A program made the position numbers and the translations under genes. Shown here one piece after another: positions 17,635 to 26,899 of a stretch of 64,000 nt of DNA. The notes beneath the pieces were generated by a model that did no database searches, was not told where the DNA came from, and saw only the letters and a list, made by a program, of their open reading frames with translations. Positions within the stretch are counted from its first letter, which is position 1; every line of letters starts with the position of its first letter. The DNA comes from Candidatus Eiseniibacteriota bacterium (GTDB taxonomy: Bacteria > Eisenbacteria > RBG-16-71-46 > CAIMUX01): positions 558,001 to 622,000 of the forward strand of contig JADJQY010000001.1 of assembly GCA_016712505.1 (NCBI GenBank). Reading direction: 5' to 3'.

Positions 17635-20532
17635 CTAGCGCGCTTCGGTCTCCGCTTCGACCAGCTCCGGTGACCAGACACAGCAGAGGTTCCGATCCCC
17701 GAACGCATTGTCGATGCGTCCGACCGAAGGCCAGAACTTGTGGTCCCGGGTGGAACGCGAGGGGAACGCCGCCTGCTCGCGCGAGTACGGTCGGTCCCAT
17801 GCGTCCGCGCAGACCACTTCCGCGGTGTGCGGGGCATTCCGAAGCAGATTCTGCGTCCGGTCGGCGCGCCCTTCCTCGATCTCGCGGATCTCCTCCCGAA
17901 TGGCGACCATCGCGTTGCAGAAGCGGTCCAGCTCGTAGAGCGATTCGCTCTCCGTCGGCTCGATCATCAGCGTCCCCGGAACCGGGAACGACATGGTCGG
18001 GGCGTGGAAACCGTAGTCGACCAGCCGCTTGGCGATGTCGTCGATCTCCAGCCCGGCAGACTTGAGCATCCCCCGCGGGTCGATGATGCATTCGTGGGCG
18101 ATCCGTCCATTCGACCCCTTGTACAACACCGGGTAGTGCTCCTTTAGGCGGGACGCGATGTAGTTCGCATTCAGGATCGCGGTCTTGGTCGCCGCGGCCA
18201 GGCCCTCTCCGCCCATCATGGCGATGTAGGCGTAGGAGATGGTCAGGATGCTCGGGCTCCCCCAGGGGGCGGCCGAAATGGCCCCGATCCCCTTCTCGCC
18301 GCCCATCGGTATCACCGGGTGGCCGGGGAGGAATGGCGCCAGGTGGCGGGCGACGCAGATCGGGCCCATCCCTGGTCCTCCCCCGCCGTGGGGGATGCAG
18401 AAGGTCTTGTGCAGGTTGAGGTGGCAGACGTCGGCCCCCAGGTCTCCCGGGCGGCAGAGGCCAACCATCGCGTTCATGTTGGCGCCGTCGAAGTAGACCT
18501 GCCCCCCGAACTCGTGCACCGTGGCGGTGATCTCCTTGATCGCCTCCTCGAACACACCGTGGGTCGAGGGATAGGTGATCATCATCGCGGCCAGTCGATC
18601 CTTGTGCTGCTCGGCCCTCCTTCGCAAGTCGGCCAGATCGACGTTGCCGTCCGCGTCGCAGGCCACCGGAACCACGGTCAGACCGGCGAGCACCGCGCTG
18701 GCCGGATTGGTGCCATGGGCGGAGGTTGGGATGAGGCAGATGTCGCGATGCCCCTGACCGCGATCTTCCTGGTACGCGCGAATGACCAGAAGCCCGGCGT
18801 ACTCGCCCTGCGACCCGGCGTTCGGCTGCAGGGAACAGCCGGCGAATCCGGTGATCTCGCTCAGCCAGCCCTCCAGCCGCTTGATCATCTCCTGGTATCC
18901 GGCGGCCTGGTCGAGCGGCACGAAGGGATGGATGAAGGCGAACCCCGGGATGGTCAGCGCGCGCATCTCGGATGCGGCATTCAGCTTCATGGTGCAGGAA
19001 CCGAGCGGGATCATCGAGGTGGTAAGCGAGAGATCGCGCGACTCCAGCCGCTTCATGTAGCGCTGGATTTCGGTCTCGGTGCGGTAAGAGTGGAAGACCG
19101 GTTCCTTGAGGTAGTCGCTCTTCCGCCGGACGGCGTCGGGAAAATCGGCTCGAGCCGAGCGGGCGAGCGCCCCCACGTCGAATTGCCCGGGTTTCGCTCC
19201 GAAGCACTCGAGCAGATCGGACACATCCTTCGGCCCGACCGTCTCATCGAGGGCGATCCCCAGGTCTCCGTTCTCGAACCGGCGAAGGTTGATGTTCCGC
19301 TCGAGGGCGGCCTTCATCACCTGATCGGCGTCACGCCCCACCGGCGTCACGCGCAAAGTGTCGAAGTAGTGCCGATTGCGCTGTTGCTGTCCGAGTGACT
19401 CCAGGCCCATGGCAAGCGTTTCGGTGAGGGTGGCCACGCGCCGCGCGATCCGCCGCAGCCCTTCCGGTCCGTGATACACCGCGTACATCGACGCGGTGAC
19501 CGCGAGAAGCACCTGTGCGGTGCAGATGTTGCTCGTCGCTTTCTCCCGACGGATGTGCTGTTCCCGCGTCTGGAGCGCCATGCGCAGCGCCGGCTTGCCC
19601 GAACTGTCGCGCGAGATCCCGATGATCCGCCCCGGCATCTTCCGCGCGTAGGTTTCCCGTACCGCCATGAAGGCAGCGTGGGGGCCGCCGTACCCGAGCG
19701 GCACGCCGAAACGTTGCGAATTGCCGATCACGATATCGGCGCCGAATTCGCCCGGCGGTTCGAGCAGACAGAGCGCGAGGAGATCGGTCGCGACCGTGAC
19801 CAGCGCTCCCGCCTTCTGGGCCTTGGCGATGAAGGGGCGGAGGTCGGGCACGGAACCGTCCGTGGCGGGGTATTGCACGAGGCAGCCGAAGGTCGGCTGG
19901 GTGAACTCGTGGGTGTCGAAGGGGCCGACCACGACATCATATCCGAGCAGCTTCGCCCGGGTGCGCACCACCGCGATCGTCTGCGGGTGGCAGTGATCGG
20001 CGACGAAGAAGGTCCTGGCCTCGGGCCGGCCTTCCACCACGCGACGGGCCAGGGTCATCGCCTCCGCCGCCGCGGTGGCCTCGTCGAGCAGCGATGCGTT
20101 GGCGACGTCCATCGCGGTGAGTTGGGTCACCGCAGTCTGGAAGTTGAGCAACGCCTCCATCCGTCCCTGCGAGATCTCCGCCTGGTACGGCGTGTACTGG
20201 GTGTACCAGCCCGGGTTCTCGAGGATGTTCCGCTGAATCACGCCCGGGGTGATGCAGTTGTGGTACCCCATCCCGATGTAGGAGCGGGCCACCTTGTTCT
20301 TCGCCGCCAGCCCCCGCATCTCCGCCAGCACTTCCCCTTCGGTCTTGGGCGCGGGCAGGTCGAGCGCGCCCGGCATGCGAATGGCGGAGGGGATGGTTTC
20401 GTCGATCAGTTGATCGAGGCTATTCACCTGTAGTGCGCGGTACATGAGCGGAAGGTCGTTCGCTCCCGGCCCGAGGTGGCGATCGAGAAAGCGGTCGCTC
20501 GGGGCCAGGCGATCATCGTGCTGGGTCGACAT
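17635..20532 (-). CDS. gcvP: Glycine dehydrogenase (aminomethyl-transferring), P-protein
   Basis: 965-residue single-chain P-protein of the glycine cleavage system. It decarboxylates glycine with PLP and passes the aminomethyl group to lipoyl-GcvH. ATG 20532 follows AGAGGA. Family features: R-H-L-G-P near residue 20, Y-I-G-M-G-Y-H-N-C-I-T-P, the PLP lysine in N-L-H-K-T-F at about residue 709, the glycine-rich G-G-G-G-P-G after it, and P-T-S-A-H-G-T-N-P-A-S. Both halves are full length. Genes for GcvT, GcvH and Lpd are not in this window, and no glycine riboswitch-like structure was evident in the short upstream region. Confidence 0.96.
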   Translation of the reverse strand: MSTQHDDRLAPSDRFLDRHLGPGANDLPLMYRALQVNSLDQLIDETIPSAIRMPGALDLPAPKTEGEVLAEMRGLAAKNKVARSYIGMGYHNCITPGVIQRNILENPGWYTQYTPYQAEISQGRMEALLNFQTAVTQLTAMDVANASLLDEATAAAEAMTLARRVVEGRPEARTFFVADHCHPQTIAVVRTRAKLLGYDVVVGPFDTHEFTQPTFGCLVQYPATDGSVPDLRPFIAKAQKAGALVTVATDLLALCLLEPPGEFGADIVIGNSQRFGVPLGYGGPHAAFMAVRETYARKMPGRIIGISRDSSGKPALRMALQTREQHIRREKATSNICTAQVLLAVTASMYAVYHGPEGLRRIARRVATLTETLAMGLESLGQQQRNRHYFDTLRVTPVGRDADQVMKAALERNINLRRFENGDLGIALDETVGPKDVSDLLECFGAKPGQFDVGALARSARADFPDAVRRKSDYLKEPVFHSYRTETEIQRYMKRLESRDLSLTTSMIPLGSCTMKLNAASEMRALTIPGFAFIHPFVPLDQAAGYQEMIKRLEGWLSEITGFAGCSLQPNAGSQGEYAGLLVIRAYQEDRGQGHRDICLIPTSAHGTNPASAVLAGLTVVPVACDADGNVDLADLRRRAEQHKDRLAAMMITYPSTHGVFEEAIKEITATVHEFGGQVYFDGANMNAMVGLCRPGDLGADVCHLNLHKTFCIPHGGGGPGMGPICVARHLAPFLPGHPVIPMGGEKGIGAISAAPWGSPSILTISYAYIAMMGGEGLAAATKTAILNANYIASRLKEHYPVLYKGSNGRIAHECIIDPRGMLKSAGLEIDDIAKRLVDYGFHAPTMSFPVPGTLMIEPTESESLYELDRFCNAMVAIREEIREIEEGRADRTQNLLRNAPHTAEVVCADAWDRPYSREQAAFPSRSTRDHKFWPSVGRIDNAFGDRNLCCVWSPELVEAETEAR

Positions 20533-20632
20533 GAGTTCCTCTGGCTGTCTGCAGTTTGAGGCTGGTTTTCGCAGGCCAATCGGGAGAATAGCACCCGGTG
20601 CAAAGGTCGGCAACGGAAGCGGGGAGGCACTC

Positions 20633-20648
20633 CGCGCGGGCCCGCGCG
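20633..20648 (-). terminator. GC palindrome downstream of the AspT-cbi operon
   Basis: Perfect 16-bp palindrome CGCGCGGGCCCGCGCG ten bases past the stop of the AspT-like gene. It could form a hairpin or cruciform that ends the minus-strand operon; there is no T-tract. Confidence 0.4.
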
Positions 20649-20658
20649 ATGGCGTCGC

Positions 20659-22239
20659 CTACCCCAGGAGGAGCTGCGCGAGCAGAATTTTCGCGATCGT
20701 CGCGACCGGCGAGACACTGGCGTAACCGACGTTGGGCGACTCGTCGGGGGCCGCCTCGTTCGCGAACGCCAGGCCCGCCGGCTGGGTGTGGACCCCGGAA
20801 GCCATCCCCAGGGCGATCCCCGGTGGAGCGTGAAGCCGGGAGCGGCTGCTCCAGAGCGCGAGGCCCGCAGTGGAGAAGGTGACGAGGCATCCCAGACCAA
20901 GCAGCATCAGCCCGCCGCCACTCTGGAGGGTGGTCACGAATGGCGCCCCGGCGCTCAGCCCCACCGCGGCGAGAAACAACGCCAGTCCGAGTTGCCGCAG
21001 GGTCATGCCGGCGGAGTAGGGAACCTGCCAGACGAGAGGGCCGGTCCGACCGATCGCTCCGAGGATCAGCCCGACCACCAACGGTCCACCGGCCGGCCCG
21101 AGTCGGAACTGGGCACCGCCGGGGAGCTGCACGGTGAACATCCCGAGCAGCAGCCCCAGTGCGATGCCGAGCCCGAAGGAGACGGCGTCGATCTCCCCCA
21201 GGGCGCGGTAGGAGTCGCCGAAGAAGCGGCCCATCGCGGCAAGCTGGATGCGGGGGGCGACGACGCGCACCCGGTCGCCGAGTTCGAGGACGGTTTCTCC
21301 GTCCGGCACCAGGTCGACATCTCCGCGACGCACCCGGGTCACCAGGGCGCCGAAGCGAGAAAGGGTCTTCAGTTCGGCCAGGCTTCGACCCGCGACCTGG
21401 GAATTCGAAACGAAGATCCGCCGAAAGTCGAGATCGCTCTCATCCAGCTCGACCCGCTCCTCCGAGGTCTGGCCGAGCTCCGCCGTTACCCGATCGAGCG
21501 CTTCGGGAAGACCGACCACGGTGACCAGGTCGCCCGGCTCTAGGGTGTCATGCGGATTGAGGAGCGCCCAGACTCCGGCTCGTCGTCGCCGCACGAAGCG
21601 CGCCCGGACCTGCCAGCGGTGGAGGAGGTCCTCGGCGGCGCGTCCCCGGATCTCCGATCGCGTCACCTGTACGAACCGCACATCGAGATGGCCGGAGCGC
21701 GCCAGCGCCTCCAGATCGCGCCGCCAGCGGCGCTTTGCGATCGCGAGAGCGATGATCAGCCCGAGAGCGCCCATGGGATAGGCGACCGAGTAGCCGACCA
21801 CCGGAGCCAGGGTACCGGCGGGGACCCGCTCGAGGACCGCAGCGAGGGCGGGGGTGTTGGTCAGTGCCCCGCAGAAGAGGCCCGCGATCACGCCCGGTTC
21901 GATCTGCAGGAGGCGGCCGAGGAGTCCCGCCAGCACGGCGGCGACCAGCAGGAGCAGCGAGCACCAGATCGTGTCGCGCAGTCCGCGGCGTCGGAGTGAG
22001 GCGAGGAAACCCGGCCCGCTGGAGATTCCGACGGCGTAGACGAAGAGCACCAGCCCGAAGCTCCGTACGAAGTCGGGCAACACGAGGCGCCCGTCCCACG
22101 CGCCGGCGATCAGTCCGACGAATAGCACTGCGGCCACGCCGAGCTGCACTCCGCCGATCGCGATCCGTCCGGCGGCATACCCAAAGGCGAGCACGAGGAA
22201 GAGGAGGAGCAACGGCTGTCCGGCGAGAAGCTCGATCAT
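20659..22239 (-). CDS. AspT/YidE/YbjL-family permease with RCK-C domains
   Basis: 526-residue membrane transporter of the aspartate:alanine exchanger (AAEx) superfamily. About five transmembrane helices at the N-terminus (starting I-E-L-L-A-G-Q-P-L-L-L-L-F) include the family motif G-A-L-T-N-T-P-A-L-A-A. A central cytoplasmic region holds two TrkA-C (RCK-C) domains (F-V-Q-V-T-R-S-E-I-R-G and I-F-V-S-N-S-Q-V-A-G-R-S-L). A second helical half follows with G-V-H-T-Q-P-A-G-L-A-F-A-N-E. The start overlaps the cbiO-like stop, implying cotranslation. AspT relatives exchange amino or dicarboxylic acids; linkage to a metal importer is unusual and its substrate is unknown. Confidence 0.85.
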   Translation of the reverse strand: MIELLAGQPLLLLFLVLAFGYAAGRIAIGGVQLGVAAVLFVGLIAGAWDGRLVLPDFVRSFGLVLFVYAVGISSGPGFLASLRRRGLRDTIWCSLLLLVAAVLAGLLGRLLQIEPGVIAGLFCGALTNTPALAAVLERVPAGTLAPVVGYSVAYPMGALGLIIALAIAKRRWRRDLEALARSGHLDVRFVQVTRSEIRGRAAEDLLHRWQVRARFVRRRRAGVWALLNPHDTLEPGDLVTVVGLPEALDRVTAELGQTSEERVELDESDLDFRRIFVSNSQVAGRSLAELKTLSRFGALVTRVRRGDVDLVPDGETVLELGDRVRVVAPRIQLAAMGRFFGDSYRALGEIDAVSFGLGIALGLLLGMFTVQLPGGAQFRLGPAGGPLVVGLILGAIGRTGPLVWQVPYSAGMTLRQLGLALFLAAVGLSAGAPFVTTLQSGGGLMLLGLGCLVTFSTAGLALWSSRSRLHAPPGIALGMASGVHTQPAGLAFANEAAPDESPNVGYASVSPVATIAKILLAQLLLG

Positions 22240-23018
22240 CAGGGTCTCGGTTCAGGGCCCGACCGCGCCGCTCCGTGCGGGTGATCGTGCTGCAGGATGT
22301 GAGGGACCTCGAGGCCGTGCGCCAGCATCAGCGGCGCATCCGCGAGGACAGTCCGGGTCGGACCCGCGGCGACGATCCGTCCCTGGTCGAAGACCAGGAC
22401 GCGGGGACAGAGCTCCACCACGAATTCGAGGTCGTGGGTCGCGATCAGCTTGGTCGCCGGCAGCCGCCGCAACAGGTCGCGCAGCTCGCGTCGCGCGCGG
22501 GGGTCGAGGTTGCTGGTCGGTTCGTCGAGCACGAGCAGGCGTGGGTCGCAGGCGAGAACGCCGGCCAGGCAGACGCGGCGTTTCTCGCCCTGACTGAGTC
22601 GGTGGGGCAGTCGCTCCTCGTAGCCGGTGAGGCCCACCTGGGCGAGCGCGCCGGCCACGCAGGCGGCCAGCTCCTTCCCCGTGAGCCCCGTCTGTTCGGG
22701 TCCGAAGGCGACATCGTCGAACACCGTGGGACAGAAGAGCTGATCGTCCGGATCCTGGAAGAGGAGGCCGACGTTGCGCCGGATCCAGGCGAGGTTCTGC
22801 GTGGTCACCTCTCGATCGAGCACCCGGATCGAACTGTGCTGGGACTCGCGTTCCGGGAGGATGCCGTTGAGGTGGAGTAGTAGCGTCGACTTTCCGGCAC
22901 CGTTCGGGCCGATCAAGCCCACGCACTCCCCTTCTTCGACCTGGAACGAGATGCCGCGAAGCGACTCGTGCCCGCCGGTGTAGCGGTGAACGAGATTGCT
23001 CACCTCGAGAGCGATCAT
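22239..23018 (-). CDS. cbiO: Energy-coupling factor ATPase, CbiO-like
   Basis: 259-residue ATPase of the cobalt/nickel ECF-type importer. ATG 23018 overlaps the cbiQ stop by 4 bp; this start gives the usual beginning I-A-L-E-V-S-N-L-V-H-R-Y. Walker A is G-P-N-G-A-G-K-S-T, the Q-loop is L-L-F-Q-D-P-D-D-Q-L-F (typical of CbiO), the signature is L-S-Q-G-E-K-R-R, Walker B is L-L-V-L-D-E-P-T-S-N-L-D, and the switch is A-T-H-D-L-E-F. With CbiM and CbiQ upstream it makes a complete importer for Co2+ or Ni2+; the sequence does not settle which metal. Confidence 0.9.
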   Translation of the reverse strand: MIALEVSNLVHRYTGGHESLRGISFQVEEGECVGLIGPNGAGKSTLLLHLNGILPERESQHSSIRVLDREVTTQNLAWIRRNVGLLFQDPDDQLFCPTVFDDVAFGPEQTGLTGKELAACVAGALAQVGLTGYEERLPHRLSQGEKRRVCLAGVLACDPRLLVLDEPTSNLDPRARRELRDLLRRLPATKLIATHDLEFVVELCPRVLVFDQGRIVAAGPTRTVLADAPLMLAHGLEVPHILQHDHPHGAARSGPEPRP

Positions 23019-23629
23019 GTACGCCACCCGCGGGCGCACATCGCATGGTAGATCCGCTCGGCCCGCTCGCTCGAGCGGATGAAGAGCCGGGCCGCGACGG
23101 CGGCGAGATCACTCCAAGCTCGCCTTCGCCCGCGCACCAGCGTGCGGCTGGCGCGGGCGCGACGCATCCGCTCGGTTTCGTCGCCGAGCACCGCGATGTA
23201 ACGGTGCATCAGAGCGAGGGTCATGACCATGATGCCCGGCAGGCGGAGCCTGCGCAGCGCTCGGAGGAGATCACCGAAGCGCGTGGTCGATACGAGCAGG
23301 ATCATGGCCAGGACGGAGAGGCTGCTCTTGATCACCATGGAGAGGAAGATCGCCACGCCGCCCGGTTGCAGCAACGAGAGCAGGGCCACTGAGACCACGA
23401 ACGGTTCGACGCTGACCAGCTTCCGGATCAAGTGTCCGGGGGAGATGCGGGCCACCGCCGCAACCAGGGTGATCGTAAGCAGGGCCGCGGCGGGCAAGAT
23501 CGGGTTTCTGCTCGGGCTTGATACCACCACACCGATGAACAGCAGCGTCAGGAGGAGCTTGCCCAGCGCGGGCGCCTGATGAACCGGACTCGCCGGGTCG
23601 CCCCGACGCTCGAGCAGCTCGAGTCGCAC
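23015..23629 (-). CDS. cbiQ: CbiQ-like transmembrane component of Co/Ni ECF transporter
   Basis: 204-residue T component. The start is GTG 23629, 3 bp after the cbiM stop. Several hydrophobic helices (L-L-L-T-L-L-F-I-G-V-V-V and others) are followed by the cytoplasmic coupling motifs, one near R-R-L-R-L-P-G-I and the hallmark S-E-R-A-E-R-I-Y-H-A-M-C-A-R-G-W at the C-terminus, matching the ARG signature of CbiQ/EcfT. It links the CbiM substrate subunit to the CbiO ATPase. Confidence 0.88.
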   Translation of the reverse strand: MRLELLERRGDPASPVHQAPALGKLLLTLLFIGVVVSSPSRNPILPAAALLTITLVAAVARISPGHLIRKLVSVEPFVVSVALLSLLQPGGVAIFLSMVIKSSLSVLAMILLVSTTRFGDLLRALRRLRLPGIMVMTLALMHRYIAVLGDETERMRRARASRTLVRGRRRAWSDLAAVAARLFIRSSERAERIYHAMCARGWRT

Positions 23630-23632
23630 GGA

Positions 23633-24598
23633 TCAGACGCTGTCGCGGGCGGATCTGCTGCCGGAGCGGGGAGTCAGCATGCGCGCGAGCAGGTACGCGA
23701 AGGCGAAAGCCACGGCGGCCCCCGCCAGGCCGGCGATCACGGTGGAGAGAGCACTCCAGTTGGCTCCAGGGATCAGATAGTCGGGGAAGGGCGAGTTGTG
23801 GAGCGGCGTGGTGGCGGCCCGATCCGCGAATCCGAGTCGCTCCGCCACTCGCTCCAGACCGTCGGGCAGCGGCGAGGCAAAGGGGGCGACGAAGGCCGCC
23901 AGCCCGCAAGCGACCGCGAGGCCGTACCCGATCGCACGACGCGTGTCATCGGCGCCGGCGCGTTCCGACTCGCCTTCGGGGAGCAGCTCGGGCCGCGTGC
24001 GCGCCACGGCGGCCAGCACCAGCGCGGTGATCAGTGCCTCTCCGAAACCGATCACCATGTGGACCGAGACCATGGCGGGAAGGGTGATGCGCCACGGGGC
24101 TGCACCCGAGAGCGCGAGGAGCGCGGCACAGGAAATCGAAGCGAAGACGACCGAGCACCAAGCGGCGAAGGCGGTGGCGAGGAGCCGTCCGCGTAGACCG
24201 GGCAGCAATCGGCGGGTCAAGGCGTGGATGGCGTACCCCAGGGTCGGGGCCACGATGGCGAGATTCCAGATGTTCGCCCCCAGCGCGAGCAATCCGCCGT
24301 CGGCGAAGAGCAGGCATTGCAGGATCAACACGCAACTCATCACCACCACCGCGACTTCCGGTCCGAGCACCACCGCGGCGAGCACGCCTCCGATCAGGTG
24401 TCCGGAGGTGCCGCCGAGAACGGGGAAGTTGAGCATCTGGGCGACGAAGATGAAGGCTGCGGCCAGCCCGATCATCGGTTCCCGGCGCACTGGCGGATGA
24501 GTCCGGATCCGGCGGAGCGCGGCCGCGAGTCCGGTCGCGGAGAGTGCTCCCGCCACGGCTGTGGTCTTGAGATCGAGAAAACCATCTGGGATGTGCAT
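23633..24598 (-). CDS. cbiM: CbiM-like substrate-binding membrane subunit fused to a PDGLE (CbiN-like) domain
   Basis: 321-residue membrane protein. ATG 24598 begins M-H-I-P-D-G-F, and the N-terminal Met-His pair is the metal ligand of CbiM/NikM proteins, which fixes the start. Other family motifs: L-N-F-P-V-L-G-G-T-S-G-H-L-I-G-G and L-F-A-D-G-G-L-L-A-L-G-A-N-I-W-N. The C-terminal ~90 residues are a PDGLE-type domain (S-P-L-P-D-G-L-E-R-V-A) with a final membrane helix, replacing a separate CbiN. First gene of the cbiM-cbiQ-cbiO-aspT unit. Cobalt or nickel import is inferred from the family. Confidence 0.9.
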   Translation of the reverse strand: MHIPDGFLDLKTTAVAGALSATGLAAALRRIRTHPPVRREPMIGLAAAFIFVAQMLNFPVLGGTSGHLIGGVLAAVVLGPEVAVVVMSCVLILQCLLFADGGLLALGANIWNLAIVAPTLGYAIHALTRRLLPGLRGRLLATAFAAWCSVVFASISCAALLALSGAAPWRITLPAMVSVHMVIGFGEALITALVLAAVARTRPELLPEGESERAGADDTRRAIGYGLAVACGLAAFVAPFASPLPDGLERVAERLGFADRAATTPLHNSPFPDYLIPGANWSALSTVIAGLAGAAVAFAFAYLLARMLTPRSGSRSARDSV

Positions 24599-25293
24599 CA
24601 CTGTCCCCGGTGCGTGCCGCCGCTCAACTTGTTCGGGGAAAGCTACACCACCCCGCGTTTCCCGGCCACGACGAAGCCGTGCGGGATCTCCTCCTGTCGC
24701 AGCGGCCCGTCGGTTCATCCCGGCAACCCGACAGCTCGTCCCTCATCGCTTGGACCACCGCGCGTCCTGGTGGATCCTTCGCTCAGCTTCACCTGGGGGG
24801 GGAGGAGCGGGCTGCGGGTGAGCGTCCCATAAGGCGCGGCAATGGGGACGACACTTCGACGCTCCGAACCCCGCGGGTGAGGTCATCGGGCAAGCGGTTC
24901 GCCCGGACTGCGGCATCGCCTGTTTCGGTGAGTTGCTCCTGGATTGGTGAACGGACCACTCTATTGTCTCCCTCGATAGGGATGACCACTCGAAGAGTGC
25001 GCAGCGGGGCGGCGGGCAAGTTGTTCGAACGAACAGTGCAGCAAGTGGGGAGTTAACCACCCCCTCGGCATTCCTCCTGGCTGTACCTGGTGCCCGCCGC
25101 GTCGCGCGCCTCGCTTCAATAGTCTCGCGATCGCGAGACCACGAGGTCACGCCCCCATCTCCGCCCGGGGATTCGTCCGCTGCTCGTTCGCCTCTCAGCT
25201 CAGCTCAACTTGGTGCGGAGCGAGTTTGGCCGGATGTAACGTACTGTGACCATTTACGTTGTAGAACTCCGCGCCGGAGCATTGGCGACCGGG
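24599..25293. other. Non-coding region upstream of cbiM, 695 bp
   Basis: No convincing gene on either strand. It contains the 5' leader of cbiM (minus strand) and an 18-bp perfect palindrome GTCTCGCGATCGCGAGAC at 25122-25139. A short hairpin CACTC-GAA-GAGTG lies near 24986. The part of the cbiM leader from 24680 to 24600 faintly resembles the core of a cobalamin riboswitch but is too compressed to call. Confidence 0.5.
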
Positions 25294-25713
25294 TCAGTCG
25301 AGCAGGTCTGCCGGGATGTTCCCCCCATTCGCGGCCAGCTTCTGCAACACGGTCTTGTGCAGCCAGATGTTCATCTGGGCCGAGTCCGCCATCTTCTCCG
25401 CCGGGCAACCCAACTCCAGCGCGAGTTCCTTCCGCGCCCCGAAGCTGCTCTCCAGGCCGAGGAGCTTCAGGAGATCGACGATCGACACCTTCCAGTTGAG
25501 CTTCTCCGGATGTTTCGCCGCCGAAGCTTCGAGCTGAGCGACGACATCGACCACTGCGATTGGGCTGGGCGCCGAGGGCATTTCCATCGGGGCGGGGGTC
25601 GGGTTTGGACTTGGCAAGGAGTACTCGTTCGATGCCGCATCCGCGCCCGCGCCGGATTGGTTCTCCGGCTTCCGCAGGCCCAGTTTCTCCAGGATCTTCC
25701 CAAAGAGGCTCAT
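25294..25713 (-). CDS. DUF3597-family protein
   Basis: 139-residue protein with AAAGGA before ATG 25713. It has a short amphipathic N-terminus (M-S-L-F-G-K-I-L-E-K-L-G-L), a Pro/Ser-rich linker (residues ~20-50), and the DUF3597 domain: V-V-A-Q-L-E, then L-N-W-K-V-S-I-V-D-L-L-K-L-L-G-L-E-S-S, then R-K-E-L-A-L-E-L-G, ending in N-I-W-L-H-K-T-V-L-Q-K-L. In many bacteria this looks like a small LysM-linked or stand-alone helical domain of unknown function. It follows hppD by 118 bp; cotranscription is possible but not shown. Confidence 0.85.
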   Translation of the reverse strand: MSLFGKILEKLGLRKPENQSGAGADAASNEYSLPSPNPTPAPMEMPSAPSPIAVVDVVAQLEASAAKHPEKLNWKVSIVDLLKLLGLESSFGARKELALELGCPAEKMADSAQMNIWLHKTVLQKLAANGGNIPADLLD

Positions 25714-25831
25714 GGCAGTTCCTTTCGTGGTGCGCGGTGGTCGATTCCATCAGCTACTCGCAACACCCTACCCTCCCGTCGATCGAGCGTCGAGTGCGGG
25801 AGTTCCGGGAGAGCCTGCCTGCTGGACAGGA

Positions 25832-26899
25832 TCAAAGCACCCCGCGCCGCTCCTGATCCTTCTCCATCGACCGGAAGAGGGCCCCGAAGTTTCCCTCGCC
25901 GAAGGAGAAGTGGTTCTTCCGTTGAATCAGTTCGATGAAGATCGGTCCGACGATCTCACGGGTGAAGATCTGCAGCAGGTACCCCTCCTCGTCTCCGTCG
26001 ACCAGCACGCGATGCTTCCGGATCCGCTCCCGATCCTCGGTCACGTTCGGCACCCGGTCGAACACCGTCTCGTAGTATTCGTCGTCGATGTCGAGGGTCT
26101 CGATCCCGCTTCCCTCGAGTCGGTCGAGGCTCGCCAATAGATCGTGGGTCAGAAATGCCAGGTGCTGGATGCCGGGACCGCGGTACTTGCGGAGATACTC
26201 CTCGATCTGCGACTTGTCCTCGTTCCCCTCGTTGATCGGAATGCAGAAGCTGCCATCGGGGGAGCGGAGCGCATAGGAGCGCAGTCCGGTCTTCGCTCCC
26301 CGGATGTCAAAGTAGCGCACTTCGGTGAATCCGAAGACGTTCTTGTAGAAATCCGACCAGGTCTGCATCGTTCCCTTGTATACGTTGTTGGTCAGGTGGT
26401 CGATGCCGACGAACCCTTTTTCGTGGGTGATCACCGGAGAGGAGAGTTCGACCAGGTTCTCCCGATAGGTCGCGCCGTCGATCAGGTGGATGAGCGAATC
26501 CCCGATGCCGTAGATCGCCGGCACCCCGGGGAACGGGGTTGGACCTTCGTAGACCCGGGCTCCACGCCGGCGCGCCTCGGCGAGTGCGACCTGGGCATTC
26601 TCCACTCGCCAACCCATCGAAGAGATCGCCGGCCCGTGTTCACCGGCAAACCCCATGGCGAAGCTCTTGGGATCGCGGTTCAGCAGGAAGCGGATGTCGT
26701 GCTGGCGGTAGAGGAGAATGTCCTCGCTCCGGTGGCGCTCCAGTCGGGAGAATCCGAAGGACAGGAACAGGCGATCGAGCGCTCCGGGATCCGGACTGGC
26801 GAACTCCACGAACTCGATTCCCCGCAGTCCGCAGGGATTGGTCTCCGACCTCTGGGCGCCCGGCGACAGGTTCGCGTTCTGGGCGGTCTCGGTGCTCAT
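25832..26899 (-). CDS. hppD: 4-hydroxyphenylpyruvate dioxygenase
   Basis: 355-residue Fe(II) enzyme converting 4-hydroxyphenylpyruvate to homogentisate in tyrosine catabolism. Two glyoxalase-like halves are present. The three iron ligands appear in their usual settings: His168 (G-I-D-H-L-T-N-N), His246 (I-Q-H-L-A-F) and Glu323 (I-F-I-E-L-I-Q-R). The C-terminal F-G-E-G-N-F-G-A-L-F-R-S-M-E is the family hallmark. The start overlaps the stop of hmgA by 4 bp, so the two are translated together. Confidence 0.96.
   Translation of the reverse strand: MSTETAQNANLSPGAQRSETNPCGLRGIEFVEFASPDPGALDRLFLSFGFSRLERHRSEDILLYRQHDIRFLLNRDPKSFAMGFAGEHGPAISSMGWRVENAQVALAEARRRGARVYEGPTPFPGVPAIYGIGDSLIHLIDGATYRENLVELSSPVITHEKGFVGIDHLTNNVYKGTMQTWSDFYKNVFGFTEVRYFDIRGAKTGLRSYALRSPDGSFCIPINEGNEDKSQIEEYLRKYRGPGIQHLAFLTHDLLASLDRLEGSGIETLDIDDEYYETVFDRVPNVTEDRERIRKHRVLVDGDEEGYLLQIFTREIVGPIFIELIQRKNHFSFGEGNFGALFRSMEKDQERRGVL

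Noticed and set aside
16790..19207. Long open frame antisense to gcvP (about 800 codons)
   Set aside because: It is a GC-rich shadow frame; the opposite strand carries clear GcvP motifs and this frame has repetitive Arg/Gly/Pro composition.
24743..25150. Possible 135-codon gene on the minus strand before cbiM
   Set aside because: Composition typical of a random GC-rich frame, no ribosome site, no recognisable domain.
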